A DNA stretch of 64,000 nucleotides, from contig NZ_OBEL01000001.1 of NCBI RefSeq assembly GCF_900215605.1, forward strand, positions 1,860,001-1,924,000. The letters run 5' to 3'. Source of the DNA: Cohaesibacter gelatinilyticus. GTDB lineage: Bacteria > Pseudomonadota > Alphaproteobacteria > Rhizobiales > Cohaesibacteraceae. The translations under genes and the position numbers were made by a program. The notes beneath the pieces are model-generated. The model had not been told where the DNA came from. It worked only from the letters and a program-made list of their open reading frames with translations, and searched no databases. Below, piece by piece: positions 35,048 to 43,421 of the stretch (position 1 is the first letter of the stretch; each line of letters begins with the position of its first letter).

Positions 35048-35605
35048 TTATTCGACGCCTTCAAGCTCTTTGGCATGCAACCATTCTGCATGTTTTGGAG
35101 CACGTTTGGTCTTGGACCATTCTTCCAGCATTTCCCATTTCACGTCATCCAGGCGCTTCAGCTTGGCTTCTTCCGCAGGATCCGGGCAAGCCAGCTCAAT
35201 GCGGTGACCATTTGGATCAAAGAAATAGATGGAATGGAAAATGGAGTGATCAGTCACACCCAGCACATCAATACCATTGGCTTCCAACTGATCTTTGAAA
35301 GCTATCAATGTTTCACGATCTTTCACTTTGAAAGCAATATGTTGAACCCAAACCGGAGTATTTTCATCACGGCCCATTTCCGGCTTGGTTGGCAACTCGA
35401 AAAATGCCAGCACGTTGCCATTGCCTGCATCCAGAAACAGATGCATATAAGGGTCTGGCTCATGGGTAGAAGGCACGAAGTCCTCTGCGATAGCCAAGAC
35501 AAAATCCATATTGAGGTTCTTGGTGTACCACTCAACGGTTTCCTTCGCATCCTTACAGCGATAGGCAACGTGATGGATCTGTTCAATTTTCAATGCAGCG
35601 CTCAT
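35048..35605 (-). CDS. VOC family protein (extradiol-dioxygenase-like)
   Basis: A 185-residue VOC protein with HHVAYRCKDAKETVEWY at the start, HIAFKVKDRETLIAF in the middle and YFFDPNGHRIELACPD near the end; His residues at HHVAY, HIAF and Glu in ELACP match the metal triad of type I extradiol dioxygenases and glyoxalases. In this context it is probably a ring-cleaving dioxygenase or a related isomerase acting after the hydroxylase. ATG 35605 has GGAGG at 7 bases; the preceding ATG at 35608 is closer. It is first in the minus-strand cluster. Confidence 0.82.
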   Translation of the reverse strand: MSAALKIEQIHHVAYRCKDAKETVEWYTKNLNMDFVLAIAEDFVPSTHEPDPYMHLFLDAGNGNVLAFFELPTKPEMGRDENTPVWVQHIAFKVKDRETLIAFKDQLEANGIDVLGVTDHSIFHSIYFFDPNGHRIELACPDPAEEAKLKRLDDVKWEMLEEWSKTKRAPKHAEWLHAKELEGVE

Positions 35606-35648
35606 CATCTGTCCTCCCAGAATAGTGCCGGATCAAATTAGTTTCACC

Positions 35649-35678
35649 TGTTACTATATTGGTATCATTTGTTACTAT
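35649..35678. promoter_or_regulatory. Direct repeats TGTTACTAT upstream of VOC gene
   Basis: TGTTACTAT occurs at 35649-35657 and 35670-35678, spaced 21 bp, i.e. two helical turns, in the 230-bp region between the catabolic cluster and a divergent MarR gene. It is a candidate operator for that regulator. Confidence 0.45.
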
Positions 35679-35839
35679 TTACTGCAAGCCTTTTTTTGCA
35701 CGATGATAAGCACCTGAAATAACTGGAAAATTCTTGTCAGGCATGCAAAATGGCATAATTGAGAAACTTGAACTCATCACAAGTGAGAGCTAAAACCGGG
35801 ATAAGCAAACTGCGAATCCCATAGAGCAAATCGGTAGAT

Positions 35840-36316
35840 ATGGATCACTCTGACGACGATAAAATGTTTGAACTGCAAGCCTTCCTGCCCTATCGGCTGG
35901 CTGTTGTAACCGATGCCGTCAGTCAATCAGTCGCCGATCTATACCGGGATCGTTTCGATCTGACTCGAGCAGAATGGCGAATTCTTGCCGGTCTTGGCGA
36001 CAAGCCCGATATGACTGGCAAAGAACTCAGTTCCTATACCACCCTCGACAAGATGCAGGTCAGCCGTGCTGTTGCCCGTCTTGAGGCAAACGGTCATGTC
36101 AGTCGCAAGGAAAACAGCAAGGACCGGCGTAACAAGATCCTGCGGCTTTCTGAAGCCGGAGAGGCTCTGTTGGCACAAATTATCCCGCTTGCCAAAGAGA
36201 GAGAGGCTTTTCTGTTAAGCGCTTTGAGTGAAGACGAACAAAAGGCCTATTCCCAAATGAACCAAAAGATTTATCATCAGGCTCAAAAGCTCCTGACGTC
36301 AGATCAGGGCGAATAA
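35840..36316 (+). CDS. MarR family transcriptional regulator
   Basis: A 158-residue winged-helix protein: RAEWRILAGLGDKPDMTGKE, TLDKMQVSRAVARLEANGHV as recognition helix and ENSKDRRNKILRLSEAGE as wing. It is divergent from the VOC/FAD hydroxylase/DUF2783 cluster, which it probably represses until an aromatic effector is present, as is common for HpaR and similar MarR proteins. TATGGATCACTC is its start and the ribosome site is weak. Confidence 0.86.
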   Translation: MDHSDDDKMFELQAFLPYRLAVVTDAVSQSVADLYRDRFDLTRAEWRILAGLGDKPDMTGKELSSYTTLDKMQVSRAVARLEANGHVSRKENSKDRRNKILRLSEAGEALLAQIIPLAKEREAFLLSALSEDEQKAYSQMNQKIYHQAQKLLTSDQGE

Positions 36317-36343
36317 ATTCAAGTTTCAAGGAAAGGCTACACG

Positions 36344-36628
36344 ATGGATTTCGCATTGCTCGCTGCCGTCATTTTCGCAGCGCTCTTCAGCCCACTCGGT
36401 ATCGCAGCCTTCATTTCTGGCATGCTGATCAAGGTGCGTTGGCATGCCACACTATCTGCAGCCATCTTTGCGACCATCGCCTTCATCTCCACACCCGACA
36501 TAACCTCCCTACCCGTTGGTCGCTTTACCACCGTCATCGTCGGCACCATGATCGGCATGATGATCGCTGCGCATTTGAGCTTCACAATCAAGCAGCATTT
36601 TCAAAAGAAATCCAAGAATGGATCTTAA
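36344..36628 (+). CDS. Small membrane protein, unknown function
   Basis: A 94-residue protein with three predicted transmembrane helices (about 2-26, 36-56 and 62-82) and a basic C-terminus (KQHFQKKSKNGS). I do not recognise a family. AAGGAAAGG precedes the ATG and it lies 27 bp after the MarR gene, so it is probably co-transcribed with it. Confidence 0.6.
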   Translation: MDFALLAAVIFAALFSPLGIAAFISGMLIKVRWHATLSAAIFATIAFISTPDITSLPVGRFTTVIVGTMIGMMIAAHLSFTIKQHFQKKSKNGS

Positions 36629-36723
36629 GTTCTGCGTCAGATGACCCTCCCAAACGAAACAAACCGCTGAGCATAAAACTCTGCGGCTTTTGCATTGTAT
36701 GAAGGCACTCTAGAGCATCAGCG

Positions 36724-37128
36724 TTATTTCACTGTGAGCTTGAAGGTATCACTATTATAGGCACGAGCGGTGGACCCGGTGACATACTTGTCATAGGAAA
36801 ATTCTGATTTGAAAGCATCCTGACCGCGATAACCGCGCTTTGGCGTATAGATGACCAATGTTCCTGTCATCGTCTTGCCTTTGCAACGTCCTGAAGAAAT
36901 CTTGATCACCTTTTTTTTAAAGGTAACTTTCCCATGTTTGGGAGGCGATTTGAGCTTAACTTTTGGAATTGGCCCATGATTGCAGTTCATCGAGTTAAAA
37001 AGACTGATACCCGTAAGAACTGTAGATTGGTTAGCAGGAACCGTCTTATTGACCGTTCCAGCCAATGTTGATGAGACCGATAAGACAGAGACAAATGCAG
37101 CGATTGCTAATATTTTCACGGATTGCAC
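36724..37128 (-). CDS. Secreted Ig-like domain protein, unknown function
   Basis: A 134-residue exported protein with a signal peptide (about 1-23, STLA) and a beta-rich domain. The pattern PPKHGKVTF, then CKGKTMTGTLVIYTPKRGYRGQDAF is like one repeat of the Ig/cadherin-like tandem domains of surface proteins; the two cysteines (in MNCNHG and GRCKG) could form a disulfide. It is a single domain, so it may be an adhesin-like or periplasmic binding module. No function is established. Confidence 0.6.
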   Translation of the reverse strand: MQSVKILAIAAFVSVLSVSSTLAGTVNKTVPANQSTVLTGISLFNSMNCNHGPIPKVKLKSPPKHGKVTFKKKVIKISSGRCKGKTMTGTLVIYTPKRGYRGQDAFKSEFSYDKYVTGSTARAYNSDTFKLTVK

Positions 37129-37303
37129 CTTACAGCTTCAAACTTGAAGTATTAGATCAAGAAATATTGGCCAGAAGATGAAAACTCAATGCGACATAAG
37201 GTGGTATCAACTGAATTTGCAATCAAATTTCAAAAACAATAACCAGACCACCCTAAACCGAGCAGTAGAGAAACCTGCAAAACAGCAGTGCAAATCAGGC
37301 AAT

Positions 37304-37335
37304 AAAAAACCCCGTCAAAGGAAATCTGAGCGGGG
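37304..37335 (-). terminator. Terminator downstream of tRNA-Leu
   Basis: On the minus strand CCCCG and CGGGG pair over a 16-base loop, followed by TTTTTT, about 80 bases after the tRNA end. Confidence 0.75.
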
Positions 37336-37416
37336 ATATTGGAGTGCAGGTGAGAGGAGAAACCTCGAACCAAACCCAGCGCTTTGGGTTGGTGGGCGGC
37401 AAAGCGCAAAGAAAGA

Positions 37417-37502
37417 TGGTGCGGACGACGGGACTTGAACCCGTATAGCCTAGGGCCGGCAGATTTTAAGTCTGCTGTGTATACCAATTCCACCACGTCC
37501 GC
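37417..37502 (-). tRNA. tRNA-Leu (anticodon UAA)
   Basis: On the minus strand the acceptor stem GCGGACG pairs with CGTCCGC, the anticodon arm AGA-CTTAAAA-TCT gives anticodon UAA (Leu codons UUA/UUG), a long variable arm (CGGCCCTAGGCTATAC region) marks the leucine class, and GGTTCAAGTCC is the T loop. CCA is encoded at 37417-37419. A terminator lies at 37304. Confidence 0.96.
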
Positions 37503-37582
37503 GTAGAAATCAGTTCACAAATAGCTATAGACCCAATGGACAGATTGCAAGCCACACACTCTTGCATCCACAAGCCAAACAA

Positions 37583-37608
37583 AAAAGGGAACCATCAGGC
37601 TCCCTTTT
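37583..37608 (-). terminator. Terminator after xanthine phosphoribosyltransferase gene
   Basis: On the minus strand AAAAGGGA pairs with TCCCTTTT over a 10-base loop, 27 bases after the gpt stop. Confidence 0.65.
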
Positions 37609-37634
37609 CAAAACCAGGTTCAGGCCAAATCAGC

Positions 37635-38141
37635 TTAGCCAGCATGTTCATGCGTGATTGGTGGCTGGAATTGCAGCCCCATATCCCAGGGGAAGTAGAT
37701 CCAGGTATCTTGCGAAACCTCGGTCACGAAGGTGTCCACCAAAGGACGACCCATCGGCTTGGCATAGACAGTCGCAAAATGCGCTTTGGGCAACATAGCA
37801 CGAACAACCTTGGCAGTTTTACCTGTATCCACCAGATCATCAATGATCAACACGCCCTCACCTTCGCCACCTTCAACATCAACGACGCTTGGATCAATCG
37901 CCTTGATCACCTGCATATCGCCCTGGCTCTCATAGTCGTGATAAGAGGCAACGCAGACGGTATCGATCATGCGAATCCCCAATTCCCGAGCAATAATAGC
38001 TGCGGGAACCAGACCACCACGGGTGATACATACGATAGCTTTCCAGTCTGCAACGCCTTTCAGACGAAAGGCCAAAGCACGGCTATCACGATGGAATTGC
38101 TCCCAATAAACGGGAAAGGCATTGGCAGGAGTTTCACTCAT
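37635..38141 (-). CDS. gpt: Xanthine phosphoribosyltransferase
   Basis: A 168-residue Gpt-type enzyme that converts xanthine and guanine with PRPP to [24 protein letters not shown] is the PRPP motif, [20 protein letters not shown] the N-terminal signature, and YFPWDMG the C-terminal loop. It is a purine salvage enzyme; no operon partner is adjacent. The start ATG at 38141 fits the family length. Confidence 0.92.
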   Translation of the reverse strand: MSETPANAFPVYWEQFHRDSRALAFRLKGVADWKAIVCITRGGLVPAAIIARELGIRMIDTVCVASYHDYESQGDMQVIKAIDPSVVDVEGGEGEGVLIIDDLVDTGKTAKVVRAMLPKAHFATVYAKPMGRPLVDTFVTEVSQDTWIYFPWDMGLQFQPPITHEHAG

Positions 38142-38226
38142 TGCTTTTCTGTCCTTGATCGTTCTTTTCTTTCAATGCGTATCTCTTCTCAAAAAAGGAA
38201 AGACCTTCCAGTCAAAGGAACGCGCT

Positions 38227-38982
38227 CTAAATTTGTGCCTGCCTTTGACCCTTCAGGTCAGCCAGCATGGTCTCAATATCTTCACATGCCGCTTTCAACT
38301 TGTCTTGCTCGCGACTACGCAGCACAAGTTTTGTCGCAAAAAGGCCATCTCTCAAATAGGGGTAGGACCCCATCACAACCTCAGGATGACGCTCTTGTGC
38401 AATCCGCAAAGGTTCCGCCACTAGCCCCTCGCCAACACCTGTATCGATGGTTTCACTCAATAGCGCGCTATTGGTTCGCAAAGTGGGTGCGATAGCGTCC
38501 ATCATGGCTTGCATAACCGATGGCACCCCTGCCATCACATGGACATTTTCAAGACGAAAACCCGGTGCACTGGAAACCTTGTTCTCAATCAGGTCTGCAC
38601 CAAATGGAACACGCGCCATACGCATGCGTGCTTCATTAAGTTCACCCGCCTGATAATGACGGGTGAGAATGTCTACAGCACGCGGATCATGGTCGATCCT
38701 CACACCAAAGGCGGTAGCCACGGAATCTGCGGTGATATCATCATGGGTCGGCCCAATGCCACCAGTGGTGAAGAGATAGGTCCAGCATGCACGCATGGCA
38801 TTGACGGCTTCTACAATCGCATCTGTATCATCCGCAACAATGCGCACTTCTTTCAGGTCAATACCAAGTTGCGTCAGATAATCGGCAATGAAACCGACAT
38901 TCTTGTCTTTGGTGCGACCCGAGAGGATTTCATCCCCAATTACCAAAACACCTGCCGTTACCAAATCTGCATCCATTGCCAT
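38227..38982 (-). CDS. Molybdopterin-binding domain protein (CinA-N/MoaB-like)
   Basis: A protein of about 251 residues with the MoCF_biosynth fold: VIGDEILSGRTKDKNVGFIADYLTQ, FTTGGIGPTHDDITAD and the C-terminal GSYPYLRDG. This is the N-terminal half of CinA without the nicotinamide-deamidase part, a stand-alone arrangement common in Alphaproteobacteria. It probably binds a molybdopterin-like or ADP-ribose-type nucleotide. The start is uncertain: ATG 38997, 38982 or 38976 are all open; none has a strong ribosome site. Confidence 0.82.
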   Translation of the reverse strand: MAMDADLVTAGVLVIGDEILSGRTKDKNVGFIADYLTQLGIDLKEVRIVADDTDAIVEAVNAMRACWTYLFTTGGIGPTHDDITADSVATAFGVRIDHDPRAVDILTRHYQAGELNEARMRMARVPFGADLIENKVSSAPGFRLENVHVMAGVPSVMQAMMDAIAPTLRTNSALLSETIDTGVGEGLVAEPLRIAQERHPEVVMGSYPYLRDGLFATKLVLRSREQDKLKAACEDIETMLADLKGQRQAQI

Positions 38983-39117
38983 GCTCTCTCGCTTCATCCA
39001 CTATAGTGGCTTGAGATCGGATGCACTTCGCTTTACCTCATGGGTGCACCCACCACAAGCCCACAATATGCGAGCATATTGCTCCCATAGTCAGCACATT
39101 AAAGCATTTAGAGCCAA

Positions 39118-39825
39118 ATGAAACTGCCAACTCCTCTCATCCCTGCCCGCCTTCTTAAACGTTACAAACGCTTTCTTGCCGATATGAAACTGGAGAACGG
39201 CGACGTTATCACTGCCCATTGTGCCAATCCGGGCTCAATGATGGGACTGAAAGACGAAGGCAGTCTTTGCTGGCTCTCAAAATCTGACAACCCGAAGCGA
39301 AAACTGGCCTATAGCTGGGAACTCATGGAAGTAGATGGGGCCTTGGTCGGAATCAATACCGCCCATCCCAATCGCATTGTTGAAGAGGCCATTCTTGCCG
39401 GAGCCATTCCTGAATTGACAGAATATGAGCATGTTCAGAGAGAAGTGAGATATGGTCAAAACAGCCGCATTGATCTGCTCCTTCGCTCAGATGGAAAACG
39501 TGATTGTTACGTTGAAGTCAAGAATGTTCATTTGCTTCGCGAGGCTGGTCTGGCCGAGTTTCCCGATTCGGTGACCAAACGCGGTGCCAAACATCTGGCA
39601 GAACTTTCCGATATGGTTGAACAAGGCCACCGAGCTGTCATGCTTTACCTGATTCAGAGAACGGATGCACAGCAGTTTGACTTCGCCCGTGATATCGATC
39701 CTGCGTATGGAGAGGCCTTCGATAAGGCAATCGAACGAGGCGTTGAGGCTTATGGATATGCTTGCAAAATCACCACGGAAGAGATCACATTGACTGATCC
39801 GATACCATTTCGCTCTCAAGGATAA
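39118..39825 (+). CDS. sfsA: DNA/RNA nuclease SfsA
   Basis: A 235-residue SfsA family protein: YKRFLADMKLENGD, HCANPGSMMGL, SRIDLLL and CYVEVKNVHL carry the conserved Asp/Glu-x-Lys nuclease core. The E. coli protein was first named as a sugar fermentation stimulation protein, and relatives show DNA-cleaving activity. It is followed on the same strand by map and radC with 146 bp between it and map. Confidence 0.93.
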   Translation: MKLPTPLIPARLLKRYKRFLADMKLENGDVITAHCANPGSMMGLKDEGSLCWLSKSDNPKRKLAYSWELMEVDGALVGINTAHPNRIVEEAILAGAIPELTEYEHVQREVRYGQNSRIDLLLRSDGKRDCYVEVKNVHLLREAGLAEFPDSVTKRGAKHLAELSDMVEQGHRAVMLYLIQRTDAQQFDFARDIDPAYGEAFDKAIERGVEAYGYACKITTEEITLTDPIPFRSQG

Positions 39826-39971
39826 ACAAGCACACCAAAAGCGGACAAACAGCTCCACATTTTGTTGCAAACAAGTGCAAGAGGGTTTGCAACCAATCCA
39901 TATCAGATATATCCATAAAGAAGCACAAGAGCGAAGCATTCTGAATGCGTTAAAGTCTGGAACATACAAGT

Positions 39972-40808
39972 ATGATCAATTACATCCCGGCGCCCACAGG
40001 TCCCATGCGTAACACTGGTGATATACATCTTTATGAAGAAGATGGCTTTGCTGGTATGAGAGCCGCTGGTCAACTGGCAGCTACTGCCCTTGATAAGGTT
40101 GCCGAATTGGTCAAACCCGGTGTTACTACACAAGAAATTGACGATTTTTTCCGAGCTTTTGGCGAAGAACATAACGCCCTGCCCGCAACGTTGAACTATC
40201 GCGGTTACACCAAATTCTGCTGTACATCAATCAACCATGTGGTCTGCCATGGCATCCCCAATAACAAGCCATTGAAGGAAGGCGATATCGTCAATGTCGA
40301 CATCACCTATATCCTCAATGGCTGGCACGGTGATTCCTCACGCATGTATCCGGTTGGTAAAGTAAAGCGAGCAGCAGAACGACTGATCGACGTGACTTAT
40401 GATTGTCTGATGATCGGCATTGATATGGCCAAGCCGGGCAACACAACCGGTGACATCGGCGCAGCTATTCAGGAATATGCGGAAAAACAGCGCTGCGGTG
40501 TGGTTCGTGATTTCTGCGGCCATGGCCTCGGCCGCCTGTTCCATGATGCCCCCAACATCTTGCATTATGGTCGTAAAGGCGAAGGCGTGACCTTGAAGCC
40601 AGGCATGATCTTCACCATCGAACCCATGATCAATCTCGGAAAACCGCATGTAAAGGTGCTTGCTGATGGCTGGACAGCGGTTACACGAGATCGTTCCCTC
40701 TCAGCTCAATTTGAGCATTCTCTTGGCATTACAGAAGATGGCTGCGAGATCTTTACCACCTCTCCCGGCGGACTTCATAAGCCTCCTTATTCGAGTGGAA
40801 CAGCCTGA
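39972..40808 (+). CDS. map: Type I methionine aminopeptidase
   Basis: A 278-residue enzyme that removes the N-terminal Met of new proteins. The five metal ligands are visible: Asp in VNVDITY, Asp in GDSSRM, His in [10 protein letters not shown], Glu in [10 protein letters not shown] and Glu in QFEHSLG. A substrate-binding [15 protein letters not shown] precedes them. The N-terminus (about 1-25) is slightly longer than in E. coli. The gene is followed by radC after 10 bases, probably in one transcript. Confidence 0.96.
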   Translation: MINYIPAPTGPMRNTGDIHLYEEDGFAGMRAAGQLAATALDKVAELVKPGVTTQEIDDFFRAFGEEHNALPATLNYRGYTKFCCTSINHVVCHGIPNNKPLKEGDIVNVDITYILNGWHGDSSRMYPVGKVKRAAERLIDVTYDCLMIGIDMAKPGNTTGDIGAAIQEYAEKQRCGVVRDFCGHGLGRLFHDAPNILHYGRKGEGVTLKPGMIFTIEPMINLGKPHVKVLADGWTAVTRDRSLSAQFEHSLGITEDGCEIFTTSPGGLHKPPYSSGTA

Positions 40809-40818
40809 CGGAACCAAT

Positions 40819-41517
40819 ATGGCGGGATCTGAGGATACATCTGCAAAACCCCATTATATGGGCCACCGGGAAAGGCTAAGGCACAAATTTCGCCAATCCG
40901 GTCCCGAATCTCTGCATGACTATGAGCTATTGGAACTAGTCCTCTTTCGCGCCATCCCCCGCCGCGATATCAAACCACTGGCAAAACAGTTGCTTGAGCG
41001 TTTTGGCAGCTTTTCGGAAGTTGTCTCTGCACCAGATCATCTGCTCGAGGAATTTCCTGGAATAGGTCCTTCGGTTGTTACTGAACTCAAGATTGTTCAA
41101 GCCGCTGCCGCGCATTTCACCCATGGCAAAGTGAAGAAGCGCCCTATTCTCTCATCCTGGAAAGCAGTTCTGGATCATTGTCGCACCTCGATGGCCTTCA
41201 ATGATATCGAGCAATTTCGTGTCCTGTTTTTGGACAAAAGAAACACCTTGATAACAGATGAAGTTCAGCAAGAAGGCACAATCGACCATACACCTGTCTA
41301 TACACGAGAAGTGATCAAGAGAGCTCTCGAACTTTCAGCCACCGCCATCATTTTGGTTCACAATCATCCAAGCGGCGACCCCACCCCATCGCAAGCAGAT
41401 ATCGATATGACCAAAACCATCATAAATGCTGCAGAGCCATTAGGCATTAGCATTCACGATCATATAATCGTTGCCAAAAACGGCCATACTTCATTTCGGG
41501 GCAATGGGTTGCTTTGA
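40819..41517 (+). CDS. radC: RadC family (JAB/MPN) DNA repair-like protein
   Basis: A 232-residue RadC: an N-terminal helix-hairpin-helix region ([15 protein letters not shown]) and a JAMM metalloprotease-like domain with [14 protein letters not shown]. The real biochemical role is unsettled, though the name comes from a DNA-repair mutant. ATG 40819 is 10 bases after the map stop with ACGGAA before it; the longer open frame starting inside map is an overlap artefact. It converges on a MerR-type gene. Confidence 0.92.
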   Translation: MAGSEDTSAKPHYMGHRERLRHKFRQSGPESLHDYELLELVLFRAIPRRDIKPLAKQLLERFGSFSEVVSAPDHLLEEFPGIGPSVVTELKIVQAAAAHFTHGKVKKRPILSSWKAVLDHCRTSMAFNDIEQFRVLFLDKRNTLITDEVQQEGTIDHTPVYTREVIKRALELSATAIILVHNHPSGDPTPSQADIDMTKTIINAAEPLGISIHDHIIVAKNGHTSFRGNGLL

Positions 41518-41520
41518 AGA

Positions 41521-41928
41521 TCAATCAGTCTCTTCTGTAGCATGAGGATGAACCAACCCGTCAAGAATGGCGCAGTCTGCATCTTCATTGCCCTTGCAGG
41601 CCTCCACCATAGGCAACAATAGCTTGCGTAAAGATTCCAGCTCTGCAATCTTTTGATCAATCTCCACCAGATGCTCAATAGCCAACTGCTTGACATCTGA
41701 ACTCGCCCTGCCGGAATCATCATAAAGAGCCAAAAGACGGCGACAGGCTTCAACTCCAAACCCCAAATTACGCGCACGTCCGATAAGCTTCAGGCGTTCG
41801 ACATCAAGATCATCAAAAAAGCGATATCCATTTCCCAGACGATCTGGCGTAACCAATCCGATATCCTCGTAATATCGAATGGTTTTAACCGGTAGTTCTA
41901 CTGCTTTACTGACTTCACCGATATTCAT
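41521..41928 (-). CDS. MerR family regulator, CueR-like
   Basis: A 135-residue MerR protein: MNIGEVSKAVELPVKTIRYY is the HTH, and the C-terminal ACKGNEDADC has two cysteines with the spacing of copper-sensing CueR (C-x7-C). That supports Cu(I) sensing. No copper ATPase or chaperone gene is adjacent in the window, so its targets are elsewhere. It is convergent with radC (3 bases between stop codons). Confidence 0.86.
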   Translation of the reverse strand: MNIGEVSKAVELPVKTIRYYEDIGLVTPDRLGNGYRFFDDLDVERLKLIGRARNLGFGVEACRRLLALYDDSGRASSDVKQLAIEHLVEIDQKIAELESLRKLLLPMVEACKGNEDADCAILDGLVHPHATEETD

Positions 41929-42049
41929 CTACCCACCTTTCCATCTTGGTGCCATTTTACATATAACGATCAAATAAACCGAAACAATAGCGCCTCTAAG
42001 CGGGCACTGATACCAACATGGGGGGCAAGCGCCAAAGCTTGTCCTCAGG

Positions 42050-42259
42050 TCACCGGGAACAACAGGCATACCAATGATACCCTTTCCACTCACCAATCCA
42101 ATGAAAAGGAGCCCACAGGATCTTCTTCAACTCATCTGTAGGATAATCCAGCAGGAAGAACATGTCGTCAGAATTCCACCACCAAAGCATCAGCTTTCGC
42201 TCTTCCTTCAGTAACAATAAGTAATGAACAGCATCACCACACCGCCTAAAGATCATCAC
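42050..42259 (-). CDS. Possible small Trp-rich protein, unknown
   Basis: A 69-residue open frame with a codon pattern like its neighbours and an unusual composition: LMLWWWNSDDMFFLLDYP, then KILWAPFHWIGEWKGYHW. It has ATG at 42259 but no clear ribosome site or family match. It could be a remnant, a small gene, or chance. If it is not a gene, the whole 41929-42505 interval (577 bp) is non-coding and would hold the liv promoter. Confidence 0.3.
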   Translation of the reverse strand: MMIFRRCGDAVHYLLLLKEERKLMLWWWNSDDMFFLLDYPTDELKKILWAPFHWIGEWKGYHWYACCSR

Positions 42260-42505
42260 TATACATGCATATTCACATCATTATTTCGAATACGCAGCCA
42301 TAACCGATTATTTTTGCTGTTTTTCCTCCCAAAACAGCAAAATCGAACAATTATTCCCCAATTTACGCTGAAATAATTGTCTCATCTCCGACTTCTTGCT
42401 AATAAGAAGACGGGAATGTTATGGTCCTGAAAAAATCCAAAAAAACACCTCTCCATCTAAATAAGTGGTGAAAAGCCACGGGCGAGAAGGGGAATAGCGA
42501 GTCAA

Positions 42506-43420
42506 ATGGAATATTTTATACAACAGTTGATCAATGGTATCACGCTGGGGTCTATCTACGGCCTCATCGCCATTGGTTACACTATGGTTTATGGCATCAT
42601 CGGCATGATCAATTTTGCCCATGGTGACATCTTTATGGTTGGTGCCTTCATTGCACTCATCACCTTGCTGGCAATCACAGCACTCGGCGTTACATTTCTG
42701 CCGATCGTTCTGTTGATCGTACTCATAGCTTCCATGCTGCTGACATCTGTATGGGGGTGGTCAGTAGAGAGGATAGCCTATCGACCGCTCCGCGGTTCCT
42801 TCCGTCTGGCACCATTGATCACGGCCATCGGCATGTCCATTGTTCTCCAGAACTTCGTACAGATCGTTCAGGGCGCTCGTGTTAAGCCATTGCCACCGCA
42901 GATTTCAGGCGGCTTCAAGTTGATGGAAAATGACGGTTTTGTCGTCCAACTTTCCTATATGCAGATCCTGATCATCGTAACCACGGTCTGCTTGATGGCT
43001 GGCTTTACGCTGCTGATCAACAAAACCTCTCTTGGTCGTGCCCAACGAGCTTGTGAGCAGGATCAGAAAATGGCAGCATTGCTCGGCGTCAATGTTGACC
43101 GCACCATCTCCACCACCTTCGTTATGGGTGCCGCGCTCGCTTCCGTCGCTGGCGTCATGTTCCTGCTCTATTACGGTGTGATCGATTTCTTCATCGGCTT
43201 CCTGGCCGGGGTGAAGGCCTTCACCGCAGCCGTTCTTGGCGGCATCGGCTCGCTTCCGGGTGCCATGTTGGGTGGCCTGTTGATTGGTTTGATCGAAACA
43301 TTCTGGTCCGGGTATTTCTCGGTAGAATACAAAGACGTTGCAGCCTTTTCGATCCTCGCTATCGTGCTGATCTTCCTGCCATCCGGCCTGCTCGGCAAGC
43401 CAGAAGTGGAGAAAGTCTAA
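42506..43420 (+). CDS. livH: Branched-chain amino acid ABC transporter permease LivH
   Basis: A 304-residue permease with eight or so transmembrane helices; GIIGMINFAHGDIFMVGAF near the N-terminus and the conserved AVLGGIGSLPGAMLGGLLIG loop near residue 240 are family signatures. It forms a channel with LivM for leucine, isoleucine, valine or related amino acids. It is first in the liv operon (livH, livM, livG, livF, DUF6867, then the binding protein). AAGGGGAATAGCGAGTC precedes the ATG. Confidence 0.93.
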   Translation: MEYFIQQLINGITLGSIYGLIAIGYTMVYGIIGMINFAHGDIFMVGAFIALITLLAITALGVTFLPIVLLIVLIASMLLTSVWGWSVERIAYRPLRGSFRLAPLITAIGMSIVLQNFVQIVQGARVKPLPPQISGGFKLMENDGFVVQLSYMQILIIVTTVCLMAGFTLLINKTSLGRAQRACEQDQKMAALLGVNVDRTISTTFVMGAALASVAGVMFLLYYGVIDFFIGFLAGVKAFTAAVLGGIGSLPGAMLGGLLIGLIETFWSGYFSVEYKDVAAFSILAIVLIFLPSGLLGKPEVEKV

Positions 43421-43421
43421 G

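Noticed and set aside
37536-38495. 319-residue open frame opposite gpt and the molybdopterin-binding gene
   Set aside because: It spans two minus-strand genes and the terminator between them, so it cannot be a natural gene.
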